Part shown: piece by piece, positions 1-8,100 of the stretch | Position numbering within the stretch: position 1 is the first letter of the stretch | Layout of the letters: each line of letters starts with the position of its first letter | Origin: CAZXPG01 sp964643145 | Lineage (GTDB): Bacteria; Pseudomonadota; Alphaproteobacteria; Rickettsiales; Arcanibacteraceae | DNA length: 27,186 nucleotides | NCBI GenBank assembly: GCA_964643145.1 | Contig: CAZXPG010000018.1 | Coordinates: 1-27,186 of the forward strand | Direction: 5' to 3' | Program-made: the position numbers and the translations under genes | The notes under the pieces: model-generated | Databases searched by the model: none | Seen by the model: the letters and a program-made list of their open reading frames with translations, nothing else | Told to the model about the DNA's origin: nothing

Positions 1-2
1 AT

Positions 3-1418
3 GATGCATTTTTTGCTGAGCTTCCCCCCCTTTCCCACGCCCATTTCACCGCCTTTGGCATGACGCGCAGGCCGTATAGCAGTGCTGAGAACGATCCTGG
101 ATTGAACGCGCTGATCAATAGTGGTGTTAAAACGCTTTGCCTTGTGGGGAAATCCTGGGATTTTCATGTCGATAACGCGCTGAATATTTCCCACGCCGAG
201 AATATCGCCATGATTGGCGAAACTATCGCCTATGCGTCTAAAAAAGGCTGCGAAGTATTGTTTGATGCCGAGCATTTCTTCGATGGCTATAAAGCCAACC
301 CCGAATTTGCACTGGAGTGCATTAAAACTGCCTATCACAATGGCGCACGTTGGGTGGTGTTGTGTGATACCAATGGTGGCTCATTGCCTCATGAAATCAG
401 AGCTATTGTGCAGGAAGTGGTCAAGCATATTCCCGGTGACCATTTAGGCATTCACTGCCATAATGACACGGAAAATGCTGTGGCAAACAGTATTGCCGCT
501 GTGCAGGCAGGCGTGCGACAAGTGCAGGGCACGCTGAACGGATTAGGGGAACGCTGTGGTAATGCTAATTTAATTGCACTTATCCCCACACTCATGCTGA
601 AACTAGGATTTACGACAGGGATTACTGCTGAGGGGCTTACCCATTTAACCCGCGTCTCCCGTTTTCTCTATGACCGTTTGAATAAACAGCCAAACCCCTA
701 TGCTGCCTATGTTGGCAGTTCCGCTTTTGCCCATAAGGGGGGCTTGCATGTCTCTGCCATGGCGAAATCAACCAGTTCCTATGAGCATATTGATCCAGCC
801 TGGGTAGGAAACAGCCGCCTTATTCTAGTGTCTGACCAGGCGGGAAAATCGAATATTGTTGCACGTTTGAAGGAAATTGGCCTGGAGTTTGATCCAAAAG
901 ACGATCGTATCATGCAACTGGTGGAAGAGGTGAAACAGCGGGAAAGTGAAGGCTATTCCTATGATAGTGCCGATGCCAGCTTTGCCTTGCTTGCCCGCCG
1001 CGTGCTTGGCACTGTGCCAGATTTTTTTACCTTGCAGAATTTCCGGGTGATTGATGAGCGGCGCTTTAATGCCAATGGCCAACTTCTTACCTTATCAGAA
1101 GCGACTATTAAATTGCATGTTGATGGCCGGGTAGTGATGAGTGTGGCGGAAGGTAATGGCCCGGTGAATGCGCTTGATAAGGCATTGCGGAAAGCCCTTT
1201 CCCGCCGTTATAAGCAACTGCGCGATATGACGCTAATTGATTATAAAGTACGCATTATCAATTCTGGCAAAGGCACAGAGGCCCTCACCCGTGTATTGAT
1301 CGAAACGAGTGACTGTAGTGGCGAACGCTGGTCTACAGTGGGGGTGTCAACCAATATTATTGATGCGTCGTATAATGCGTTACATGACAGCATTACGTAC
1401 CGTCTTTTAAAAGGGTAA
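3..1418 (+). CDS. cimA: Citramalate synthase, 5' end cut off by window edge
   Basis: Condenses acetyl-CoA with pyruvate to (R)-citramalate, the first step of the threonine-independent route to isoleucine; cytoplasmic. The frame is already open at base 3 and reads residues typical of the family (FF near the start, then AFGMTRR), so the ATG at 60 is internal and the true start lies upstream of the window. Visible parts are the HMGL-like TIM barrel with GKSWDFHV, DAEHFFDGYKANP, LCDTNGG and the metal-binding HCHND motif, followed from about position 1030 by the LeuA-type allosteric C-terminal domain. DAEHFFDGYKANP and the GKSWD block favour CimA over 2-isopropylmalate synthase or homocitrate synthase. 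The stop is one base before trmJ, so the two genes are probably cotranscribed. Confidence 0.93.
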   Translation, partial: DAFFAELPPLSHAHFTAFGMTRRPYSSAENDPGLNALINSGVKTLCLVGKSWDFHVDNALNISHAENIAMIGETIAYASKKGCEVLFDAEHFFDGYKANPEFALECIKTAYHNGARWVVLCDTNGGSLPHEIRAIVQEVVKHIPGDHLGIHCHNDTENAVANSIAAVQAGVRQVQGTLNGLGERCGNANLIALIPTLMLKLGFTTGITAEGLTHLTRVSRFLYDRLNKQPNPYAAYVGSSAFAHKGGLHVSAMAKSTSSYEHIDPAWVGNSRLILVSDQAGKSNIVARLKEIGLEFDPKDDRIMQLVEEVKQRESEGYSYDSADASFALLARRVLGTVPDFFTLQNFRVIDERRFNANGQLLTLSEATIKLHVDGRVVMSVAEGNGPVNALDKALRKALSRRYKQLRDMTLIDYKVRIINSGKGTEALTRVLIETSDCSGERWSTVGVSTNIIDASYNALHDSITYRLLKG

Positions 1419-1419
1419 A

Positions 1420-2154
1420 ATGGCGATTCTTCCTCCTGTTGTCATTCTGGTAGAGCCGCAAATGGGCGAGAATATCGGTGCGGCGGCACGGGTGATGGCC
1501 AATTTTGCCCTCTCGGAATTGCGTCTTGTTGCCCCACGCGATGGCTGGCCCAACCCACAGGCGGAAGCGATGGCCGTCGGGGCGGTGGATACTGTGCGGA
1601 ATGCAGCCGTGTTTGCCACCCTTGAAGAGGCACTTGCCGATGTGCATACCGCCTATGCGGCAACTGCCCGCCAGCGTTACATGGTGAAGCCGGTGCTTAC
1701 AACCAAAGAATGGGCAGAGAATATCCAGCCACGCATAATGGCGGGTGAGTGTACGGCTATTATCTTTGGGCCAGAGCGTACAGGCCTCACCAACGACCAT
1801 ATCGCGTTGGCCAATTATTGTGTCACGGTGCCAGTCAACCCAGCGTTCCCCTCGTTAAACCTGGCGCAATCCGTAGCCATTTGTGCCTATGAATGGTTTG
1901 CCAGCCAGACGCTACTCTCTGCTATTGATAATACACCTGATATACCTCCTGTTGCCACGCATGGCGAGGTAATGGGGATGTTGCACCAGCTTGAAACACA
2001 GCTTGAAGCGCATGGTTTCTTTAAAACGCCTGAGAAAAAACCTGGTATGGTTCATAGTATCAGCACTATCTTCAAGCGTATTCCGCTCACGTCGCAAGAT
2101 GTGCAGACGCTGCGTGGTATTATCCGTGCCCTAGCGGAGGGGCCTTCTATGTAA
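1420..2154 (+). CDS. trmJ: tRNA (cytidine/uridine-2'-O-)methyltransferase TrmJ
   Basis: SPOUT-class methyltransferase; TrmJ 2'-O-methylates tRNA position 32 using S-adenosylmethionine. The 244-residue protein has the N-terminal RNA-binding half of the knot fold (VEPQMGENIGAAAR) and the SAM-binding trefoil-knot motifs FGPERTGLTND and NPAFPSLNLAQSVAICAYEW. The C-terminal tail (HGFF, then LRGIIRAL) is the helical extension that separates TrmJ from TrmL and other SpoU proteins. AAGGG at 1411-1415 is a good ribosome binding site 4 nt before the ATG, and the gene starts 1 nt after cimA. Substrate position is inferred from the family. Confidence 0.88.
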   Translation: MAILPPVVILVEPQMGENIGAAARVMANFALSELRLVAPRDGWPNPQAEAMAVGAVDTVRNAAVFATLEEALADVHTAYAATARQRYMVKPVLTTKEWAENIQPRIMAGECTAIIFGPERTGLTNDHIALANYCVTVPVNPAFPSLNLAQSVAICAYEWFASQTLLSAIDNTPDIPPVATHGEVMGMLHQLETQLEAHGFFKTPEKKPGMVHSISTIFKRIPLTSQDVQTLRGIIRALAEGPSM

Positions 2155-2161
2155 AAATACC

Positions 2162-2179
2162 ACACTATCAAGATAGTGT
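2162..2179. promoter_or_regulatory. Perfect 8-bp palindrome just after trmJ
   Basis: ACACTATC and GATAGTGT are exact inverse complements separated by AA. It starts 8 nt after the trmJ stop and ends about 22 nt upstream of the predicted ompA -35 box. There is no T tract after it, so it is a poor intrinsic terminator; a dimeric regulator site is an alternative. Function unknown. Confidence 0.4.
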
Positions 2180-2201
2180 CTCCTACATGCGCAAAAGAAG
2201 G

Positions 2202-2230
2202 GTGACAGAAGTAAAAAACTATACTATAGT
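2202..2230 (+). promoter_or_regulatory. Predicted sigma70-type promoter of ompA
   Basis: GTGACA at 2202-2207 and TATAGT at 2225-2230 are separated by exactly 17 nt. Transcription would begin near 2237, giving a leader of about 125 nt before the ATG at 2362. It lies in the only gap between trmJ and ompA. Predicted by eye only. Confidence 0.5.
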
Positions 2231-2361
2231 GCGCGCTTATGAGTTATTGATACTCTCATTCAGGGAGCGGTACAGAAGTTTTACGCAGGATAGTGTTTCT
2301 TTTGCGTAAGGTTAATGCTCTTACTTTAAGAAGTTTACTGTTAATTATAAGGATGTTACTT

Positions 2362-3495
2362 ATGCGTGCAAGAATATATATGCTAGCGATGGTATCCGTT
2401 GCAGCAGTGCCTCTATTGGCAGAGGCTCAAGTTCCTAACCCGCTTGAGGGTGTTATGAACTTGGCTCGGGGCTCTGAATTTTATGTAGGTGCAGCGGGTG
2501 GTTGGAATAATCAACCTAATTCCGACGTTGAAGGCAGTGGAATTAACAAGGAAGTAGAATTTGATGATGGCTGGGCCGCCCTTGGTACAATTGGCTATCG
2601 TGCGCCTTCTGGTTTCCGTGGTGAATTGGAGCTGGGTTACCGTACGAATGAAGTGGATAGCATCAGTGGTACACCAGCTACAACAGGCGGTAATTCTGGC
2701 GATGTACATGCCTGGACTATTATGGCTAACGTGCTCTATGATTTTGTGAATAAAACACCATTTACTCCATATTTAGGGGTGGGTATTGGTGCTGCTGCTA
2801 TTGATTATGATGATGTGCGGACGATTGGTACTGGTGGTGCTGCTGTGATTAATGACAGCACTTGGGCACCTGCTGCACAAGGGATTGTTGGTGTTAATTA
2901 CCAGGTGCATAATAATGTTGGTCTGTTTGCAAACTACCAATATTTACAAGCTTTTGCTAACCCACGGGTTAAGACGTCATCCGGTGTGAAAACTGATATT
3001 GATTATGAAAACCATACGGTGCTTGCGGGGTTGCGTGTATCTTTTGGTGCGCCAAAACCAGCTCCTGTAGAGCCAGCACCTGCACCAGAACCAGTTCCTG
3101 AGCCTACACCTGCACCACAGGAACCTGCAGAAGCAGCACCTGTAGCTCCGCTTTCTTACATGGTATTCTTTGACTTTGACAAGTCAGCTATCACGCCAGA
3201 AGCTCGCTCTGTGCTTGAAACTGCTGTGCAAAATGCAAAAGAAAACAACGTTGTCCGTATTGATGTGACCGGTCATGCTGATCGTGCCGGTAGTGATGAA
3301 TACAATATGCGCTTGTCAAAGCGCCGTGCTGATGCGGTGAAGAAAGAACTGGTGAAGTTGGGTATCTCCGCTGCCGAGATTGCGACCGAAGCTAAGGGTG
3401 AAAGTGACCCACTCGTGCCAACCGATGATGGTGTGCGTGAGCCACAGAACCGCCGTGTAGAAATTATCTATACACAAGGCAATAGACAGCAATAA
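2362..3495 (+). CDS. OmpA-family outer-membrane protein (beta-barrel plus peptidoglycan-binding domain)
   Basis: Structural outer-membrane porin-like protein that tethers the membrane to peptidoglycan. I chose the ATG at 2362 because AAGGA at 2349-2353 sits 8 nt upstream and the protein then begins with a normal signal peptide (MRARIYMLAMVSVAAVP, cleavage near AEA-Q). An upstream in-frame start at 2293 would add 23 residues before the signal sequence. Residues about 35-235 form an OmpA-like barrel (FYVGAAGGWNN, GFRGELELGYR, TPYLGVGIGAA) ending in Val-Ser-Phe. A Pro/Ala/Glu-rich hinge follows, then the OmpA C-terminal domain with FFDFDKSAIT, the diaminopimelate-contacting TGHADRAGSDEYN region and the terminal NRRVEI. 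About 377 residues, normal for the family. The gene is monocistronic by its promoter and terminator. Confidence 0.9.
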   Translation: MRARIYMLAMVSVAAVPLLAEAQVPNPLEGVMNLARGSEFYVGAAGGWNNQPNSDVEGSGINKEVEFDDGWAALGTIGYRAPSGFRGELELGYRTNEVDSISGTPATTGGNSGDVHAWTIMANVLYDFVNKTPFTPYLGVGIGAAAIDYDDVRTIGTGGAAVINDSTWAPAAQGIVGVNYQVHNNVGLFANYQYLQAFANPRVKTSSGVKTDIDYENHTVLAGLRVSFGAPKPAPVEPAPAPEPVPEPTPAPQEPAEAAPVAPLSYMVFFDFDKSAITPEARSVLETAVQNAKENNVVRIDVTGHADRAGSDEYNMRLSKRRADAVKKELVKLGISAAEIATEAKGESDPLVPTDDGVREPQNRRVEIIYTQGNRQQ

Positions 3496-3516
3496 GTGAT
3501 GTCGATAGCAGTAAGA

Positions 3517-3548
3517 GGGGGGGAGGCGTTGTGTCTCCCCTTTTTTTT
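3517..3548 (+). terminator. Intrinsic terminator of ompA
   Basis: GGGGAG at 3520-3525 pairs with CTCCCC at 3535-3540 across a 9-nt loop, followed at once by eight T residues (3541-3548). It lies 21 nt after the ompA stop. This is the clearest Rho-independent terminator in the window. Confidence 0.9.
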
Positions 3549-3570
3549 GTGCGCGAGTTTTATATTAACG

Positions 3571-3600
3571 TTGCTATTACGTTGTAAGCTTGTCTATACT
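3571..3600 (+). promoter_or_regulatory. Predicted promoter of the 233-residue gene
   Basis: TTGCTA at 3571-3576 and TATACT at 3595-3600 are spaced by 18 nt, directly after the ompA terminator and 45 nt before the next ATG. Predicted by eye. Confidence 0.45.
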
Positions 3601-3645
3601 GGAACCACGCTTGGTGTACTGGTATGTCTAGAGGGAGAAGAATAA

Positions 3646-4347
3646 ATGGCAAAAGAAAAAGCAGGTGCAGGTGCGGGTGGCACTGTAAGCTGGGAAAAAT
3701 TTGTAAGCAACATAGAGGCGCGTGGTGATTATGAAAGAAAGGTAGTTTCGCGTGAAGCAAGGGAAGGGGGGATTCTTATTTGCAAGGACACAGTGTATAA
3801 GTGCTTTAGTTCCAGAGATCAGGCTGAAGCGGTGCTTGCCGATGCACAAGATGCCGACATAAGAGGGATTCCTTTAGGAAAGGAGTATAAGCTGTTACCT
3901 CCGTTGAAGAGCGAAGATGGTGCTGGTACCTTCCATGTAGTAAAAATGGGCAGAGCAACAGGGGAATTTATTCAGTGTTCTAAAGGCGGGGCAGAAAAGA
4001 AGTTTTCAAGGCTATTGCAGGAGATACACGATATTGACCAACTCGACAAATTACACAATATTTTTACATGTGCGTCTGAATTTAAAATGAGGGATTGCCA
4101 GTTTTTTATCCGCCCCGATGATCCTAAGGATCCTATCACCTTTATTGATGTGCATGCTGACCCGAAAGCAAAGGCGGCACCCGTGGTATTATCGACGATG
4201 TGCCTGGAAATTGAGAAGAGGAAGTATCAGGTGCTGGCCTTTCCGGTTGCGGCTGATCTTGCCAACGCACAAATGGATAACCAAAACATGGCAGGGGCAC
4301 CGCTTGGCGCACCGGCACAGTCGCTTAGTCGTAGCCCATCACGTTAA
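3646..4347 (+). CDS. Uncharacterised 233-residue protein, weak kinase-like pattern
   Basis: I do not recognise this protein. Translation is well supported: GAGGGAGAAG at 3631-3640 is a strong ribosome binding site and a promoter-like sequence lies upstream. There is no signal peptide or membrane segment. The N-terminus is a short Ala/Gly/Lys stretch and the last 25 residues are Ala/Pro/Ser/Arg-rich, ending in a basic tail. The middle holds VYKCF (Lys52), a helix with Glu61, then RDCQFFI (Asp150) and 16 residues later FIDVH (Asp168). This order resembles the beta3 lysine, helix-C glutamate, catalytic-loop and DFG-type aspartates of small atypical kinase folds, but the spacing is short and motif quality is low, so the similarity is only a hypothesis. 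It stands alone between a terminator and a palindromic repeat. Confidence 0.6.
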   Translation: MAKEKAGAGAGGTVSWEKFVSNIEARGDYERKVVSREAREGGILICKDTVYKCFSSRDQAEAVLADAQDADIRGIPLGKEYKLLPPLKSEDGAGTFHVVKMGRATGEFIQCSKGGAEKKFSRLLQEIHDIDQLDKLHNIFTCASEFKMRDCQFFIRPDDPKDPITFIDVHADPKAKAAPVVLSTMCLEIEKRKYQVLAFPVAADLANAQMDNQNMAGAPLGAPAQSLSRSPSR

Positions 4348-4348
4348 G

Positions 4349-4392
4349 TAACCTCAGTTTTGGATAAGCACGGCTTTCCAAAACTGAGGTTA
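4349..4392. repeat. Long palindromic repeat (copy A of an intergenic family)
   Basis: TAACCTCAGTTTTGGA (4349-4364) and TCCAAAACTGAGGTTA (4377-4392) are perfect 16-bp inverted arms; AAG/CTT inside the loop can extend the stem, leaving loop CACGG. It starts 2 nt after the stop of the upstream gene. No T tract follows, so it is a hairpin repeat rather than a standard terminator. The right arm shares the 15 nt CAAAACTGAGGTTAA with 24021-24035, and the whole unit resembles 27105-27141. Confidence 0.75.
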
Positions 4393-4430
4393 AGTAATAT
4401 GCAGGCTCACCTGGGTAATGAGAGTACGCT

Positions 4431-5087
4431 ATGCCAATAGAATGGTGGGTGTCGTTAAGTTTGGCAATGCTGGCTATTGCAGTTTCTCCTGGTAATGGAG
4501 CGGTGCTGGCCATGCGTTATGGGTTAAAGGGTGGGGTTTCCTATGCAAGCCCCGCCATTGCTGGGTTGCAGTTCGGGCTTCTTGGCGTCTATGGCATGGT
4601 GTTGATATCGCTGATGCTGACCACGCGCATTTCTCCTAACATATTGACAATAATAGCATTTGCTGGTGGTGGATATTTGCTGTATCTAGGGGCACGTGAT
4701 ATATGGAATGCCTGGAGGCACCCTGAACATGCCGCTAAGTTGCAGACAGGGCTACAGGCAGAAGCGCAATCCATACGGGAACCCTGGCTACAGCGTCTCG
4801 GCATTGGGGCAATCACTAACCTAACCAATCCCAAAGGCATCATATTTATGACAGCATTTTTCCCCCAATGGCTACGGGTGGATGCGCCCTGGCCTCTTGC
4901 GCAGCAAGCTGTTGCCATGGGTTGTGTGGCGGTATTGATTGATACGGTTATTATGCACGGTTATGCGAGCCTGGCCAGCATGATACGGCATCTATTGGTG
5001 AGGCCCTCATTTTTTTGCATTATGGAAACCATTTTAGGCACCGTGCTATGTGTGATGGGCGTTGCTATGATATGGGTACGGTTATAG
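4431..5087 (+). CDS. LysE/RhtB-family amino-acid exporter
   Basis: Inner-membrane efflux protein; the family exports amino acids such as lysine, threonine or homoserine derivatives using the proton gradient. The 218 residues contain the family N-terminal block SPGNGAVLAMRYGLKGG and the conserved NPKGIIFMTAFFPQW, with about six hydrophobic segments, normal in length and order. The substrate cannot be told from sequence. The gene follows the palindromic repeat and converges on mfd, leaving 20 nt between the stops. No strong ribosome binding site is visible (weak GAGAG near 4420). Confidence 0.85.
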   Translation: MPIEWWVSLSLAMLAIAVSPGNGAVLAMRYGLKGGVSYASPAIAGLQFGLLGVYGMVLISLMLTTRISPNILTIIAFAGGGYLLYLGARDIWNAWRHPEHAAKLQTGLQAEAQSIREPWLQRLGIGAITNLTNPKGIIFMTAFFPQWLRVDAPWPLAQQAVAMGCVAVLIDTVIMHGYASLASMIRHLLVRPSFFCIMETILGTVLCVMGVAMIWVRL

Positions 5088-5092
5088 CGGAT

Positions 5093-5123
5093 GGTGCTGG
5101 CAGCGTTTTATGCCGCCAGTGCC
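5093..5123. terminator. Possible hairpin between convergent lysE-type gene and mfd
   Basis: Bases 5093-5104 and 5112-5123 pair over 12 positions with one A/C mismatch and two G-T wobbles, with loop GTTTTAT. It spans the end of mfd and the 20-nt gap, so it could act on either strand, but there is no T tract in either direction. Weak call. Confidence 0.3.
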
Positions 5124-8100
5124 ATAATCGTTTTCAGCATAGCCCTCACCCCCTGCATACGGTTCCCATCCTTCTCCCAGTTCTCAATCAGCACTAGCTT
5201 ATGGTCGGCGCGAATTTTTGCACTTTGGGGGTTTTTAGCAATGAATTCAATCAGCTTATCGGGTCGGGCAAAACTGTTATTGCGGAAGGTAATCACCGCA
5301 CCTTTAGGCCCAGTATCAATTTTCTCAATACCACATTTCAGGCAGTGCTGTTTGATGCGCACAATATCCAGCAGATGCTGCGTTTCCTCTGGCATTGGGC
5401 CGAAGCGATCAATCAGTTCAGCGGCAAAGGCTTCCACCTGTTCATCAGTTGCAAGTTCTGCTACCCGGCGGTAAAGCCCCATGCGTAACGCCAGGTCAGG
5501 CACATAGGTTTCAGGGATTTGCACGGCCAGGCCAATATTAATTTGCGGGCTCCATTTATTGCTGCTTGTGTGTTCTGCATCATCTGGCTGTTCAAGTTTA
5601 GCGTTCTCAATCGCCTCTTGCAGCATTTCCTGATAAAGCTCAATCCCCACTTCACGTATATGGCCGGATTGCTCATCCCCCACCAGGTTACCAAAGCCGC
5701 GTATATCCATATCATGGCTGGCCAGTGAAAATCCTGCCCCCAGGGAATCGAGCTTTTCCATCACTTCCAGCCGCTTGATTGCCATTTTGGAAGGCACTTT
5801 GCGCGGCGGCAAGGTGAGATAGGCATAAGCGCGTGTTTTGCCCCGCCCGACCCGGCCACGCAGTTGGTAAAGCTGTGCCAGCCCCAGCATATCGGCACGG
5901 TGCAGGATAATAGTGTTGGCAGAAGGCACATCCAGCCCCGATTCTACAATGGTGGTAGAAAGCAGTAGGTCATATTTACCATCATAAAAGGCGTTCATGA
6001 TGTCATCTAACTGGCTGGCTGGCATCTGCCCATGGGCAGTGACCAGCTTTACTTCCGGCACCAGGGCTTTCAGCGTTTTTTCCACCTCCGCTAAATCTTT
6101 AATGCGTGGACACACATAGAAACTGCGTCCACCCCGGTAGTGCTCACGCAAGATGGCCTCGCGTATCACCACCGGGTCAAACGGCATAACAAAAGTACGC
6201 ACGGCCAGCCTATCAACGGGCGGAGTAGCGATCAGGCTGAGTTCACGGATCCCGACCAGCGACATCTGCAAGGTGCGCGGGATGGGGGTGGCGGAAAGGG
6301 TAAGGACATGAATATCGCTTTTCAGGTTTTTTAGTTGCTCTTTCTGTGCTACACCAAAATGCTGTTCTTCATCAACAATAAGTAGCCCCAGATTTTTGAA
6401 GCGGGTGCTTTTGGAAAGCACTGCATGGGTGCCAATGACAATATCGACTTCCCCGGCTTCCAGCAGCTTATGCGTTTCTGCAGCTTCTTTCGCCGTTACC
6501 AGCCGGGAAAGCTGCCGGATGCGCACCGGGAACCCGGCAAAGCGTTTGGTGAAGGTGGCATAATGTTGGCGGCAGAGCAGGGTGGTGGGGGCAACCACAG
6601 CCACCTGCATACGTGTGCCGCGCTCGTGGTTTTCTTCCGCCATCACGGCCATAAAGGCGGCCCGGAGTGCTATTTCTGTTTTGCCAAAGCCAACATCACC
6701 ACAGATTAGTCGATCCATGGATTTTCCTGAAGCCAGGTCTTCTTGCACATCATCAATAGCGTTTAGCTGGTCTTCCGTTTCAGCATAAGGGAAGCGGGCG
6801 CAAAATTCATCATAGAGCCCTTTCAGCGGGGTCACAACAGTGCCAGAGCGCAGTGCCCGTTCTGCGGCAATTTTCAATAACCCTTCCGCCGCCAGCTTAA
6901 TGCGTTGGTGAAGTTTGGCCTTACGGGCCTGCCAGGAGGCACTGCCCAGCTTATCCAGCCGCACGCCTTCTTCTTCATCGCCAAAACGGCTAACGGCGTC
7001 GATATTTTCTACCGGCACGTAAAGCTTATCACCGCCATCATAAAGAATGCGGATACAATCATGCGCCACGTCGGATACGGTGAGGGTTTCCAGCCCTTCA
7101 AAACGGCCAATCCCATGTTCTTTATGCACAACTAGCTCACCAGGCAGCAGGCTTGAGGCTTCCTTCAGGAAGTTCTCCAGGCGTTTTTTCGATTTCACCG
7201 GGCGGGCAATACGTTCACCCAGCAAATCCTGCTCAGTAATGATAGCGAAATCTTCCGTTTCAAAGCCGCTTTCCAGCCCCAGCACAATCAGCCCAATGGT
7301 TTTGCCGGACAGCGAAGAGAGATCCTGCCAGCGTTCAATCCGCATGGTGTGGAAATCATGCGATTGCAGCATGTGCTGTAAGCGGTCACGCGAGCCAGCG
7401 GAATAGCAGGAAATAAGGATTTTAGGGTTTTTCAGCCGCCGTTTGGCGTTAGCGGTGCGCGATTCTTGAAGATGTTTCTTCAGCAGTTCAAACACGCTAA
7501 TGTTATCTTTAATACTATCCGTAGCAAAATGGCGTGTTGGCTTTAAGCCAAGCGCACTGCTGCCCACCTGTTCCAGCTTGAACGGGTGAAAACGGAAGCT
7601 CTGGCGGGTGCTATTATGCTTCTCCCATTCGTCTTTCCCTACATAAAGCAGATGGGGCGGGATAGGGTGATAAAGCGCCGTTTCGCCTAATGGTTTGCGC
7701 TCGGTTTCACGGCGTGCCTGGTAGTAATCTTCTATCAGCAGCAGCCGTTCCTGCCCGGCCTCCTGGGCTAAATGCTGGTAGGTGATAATGCTTTCCGGGA
7801 TATAATCCCACAGGGTTTCCGTATGGCTGTAAAATAATGGCAGCCAATGCTCCATCCCAACATATTTGCGGCCTTCGGAAATACTATCATAGAGCAGGTC
7901 ACTATTGCCGCTCACCCCAAACATGGTGCGATATGCGCCCCGGAAATGCTGGATAGTATCCGGCGTTAGGATGACCTCACTGGCCGGAAGCAGGGTAAAT
8001 TTTTCCCGTTTTTCGGCACTGATTTGAGTGAGTGGGTCAAACAGGCGGATCGATTCCAATACATCACCAAAAAAATCCAGTCGCAGCCCATAATCGTTAT

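Noticed and set aside
60..62. ATG at 60 as the cimA start
   Set aside because: The same frame is open upstream to base 3 and encodes residues conserved in citramalate synthases, so the gene continues beyond the left edge.
2293..2361. N-terminal extension of the OmpA-like protein from 2293
   Set aside because: It would precede the signal peptide; the ribosome binding site AAGGA fits the ATG at 2362.
4349..4392. Palindrome as an intrinsic terminator
   Set aside because: No T tract follows on the plus strand and none is suitable on the minus strand; similar copies elsewhere point to a repeat.
5519..7406. Several plus-strand open frames of 60-120 codons inside mfd
   Set aside because: They lie opposite conserved Mfd motifs and show no ribosome binding sites or family patterns.
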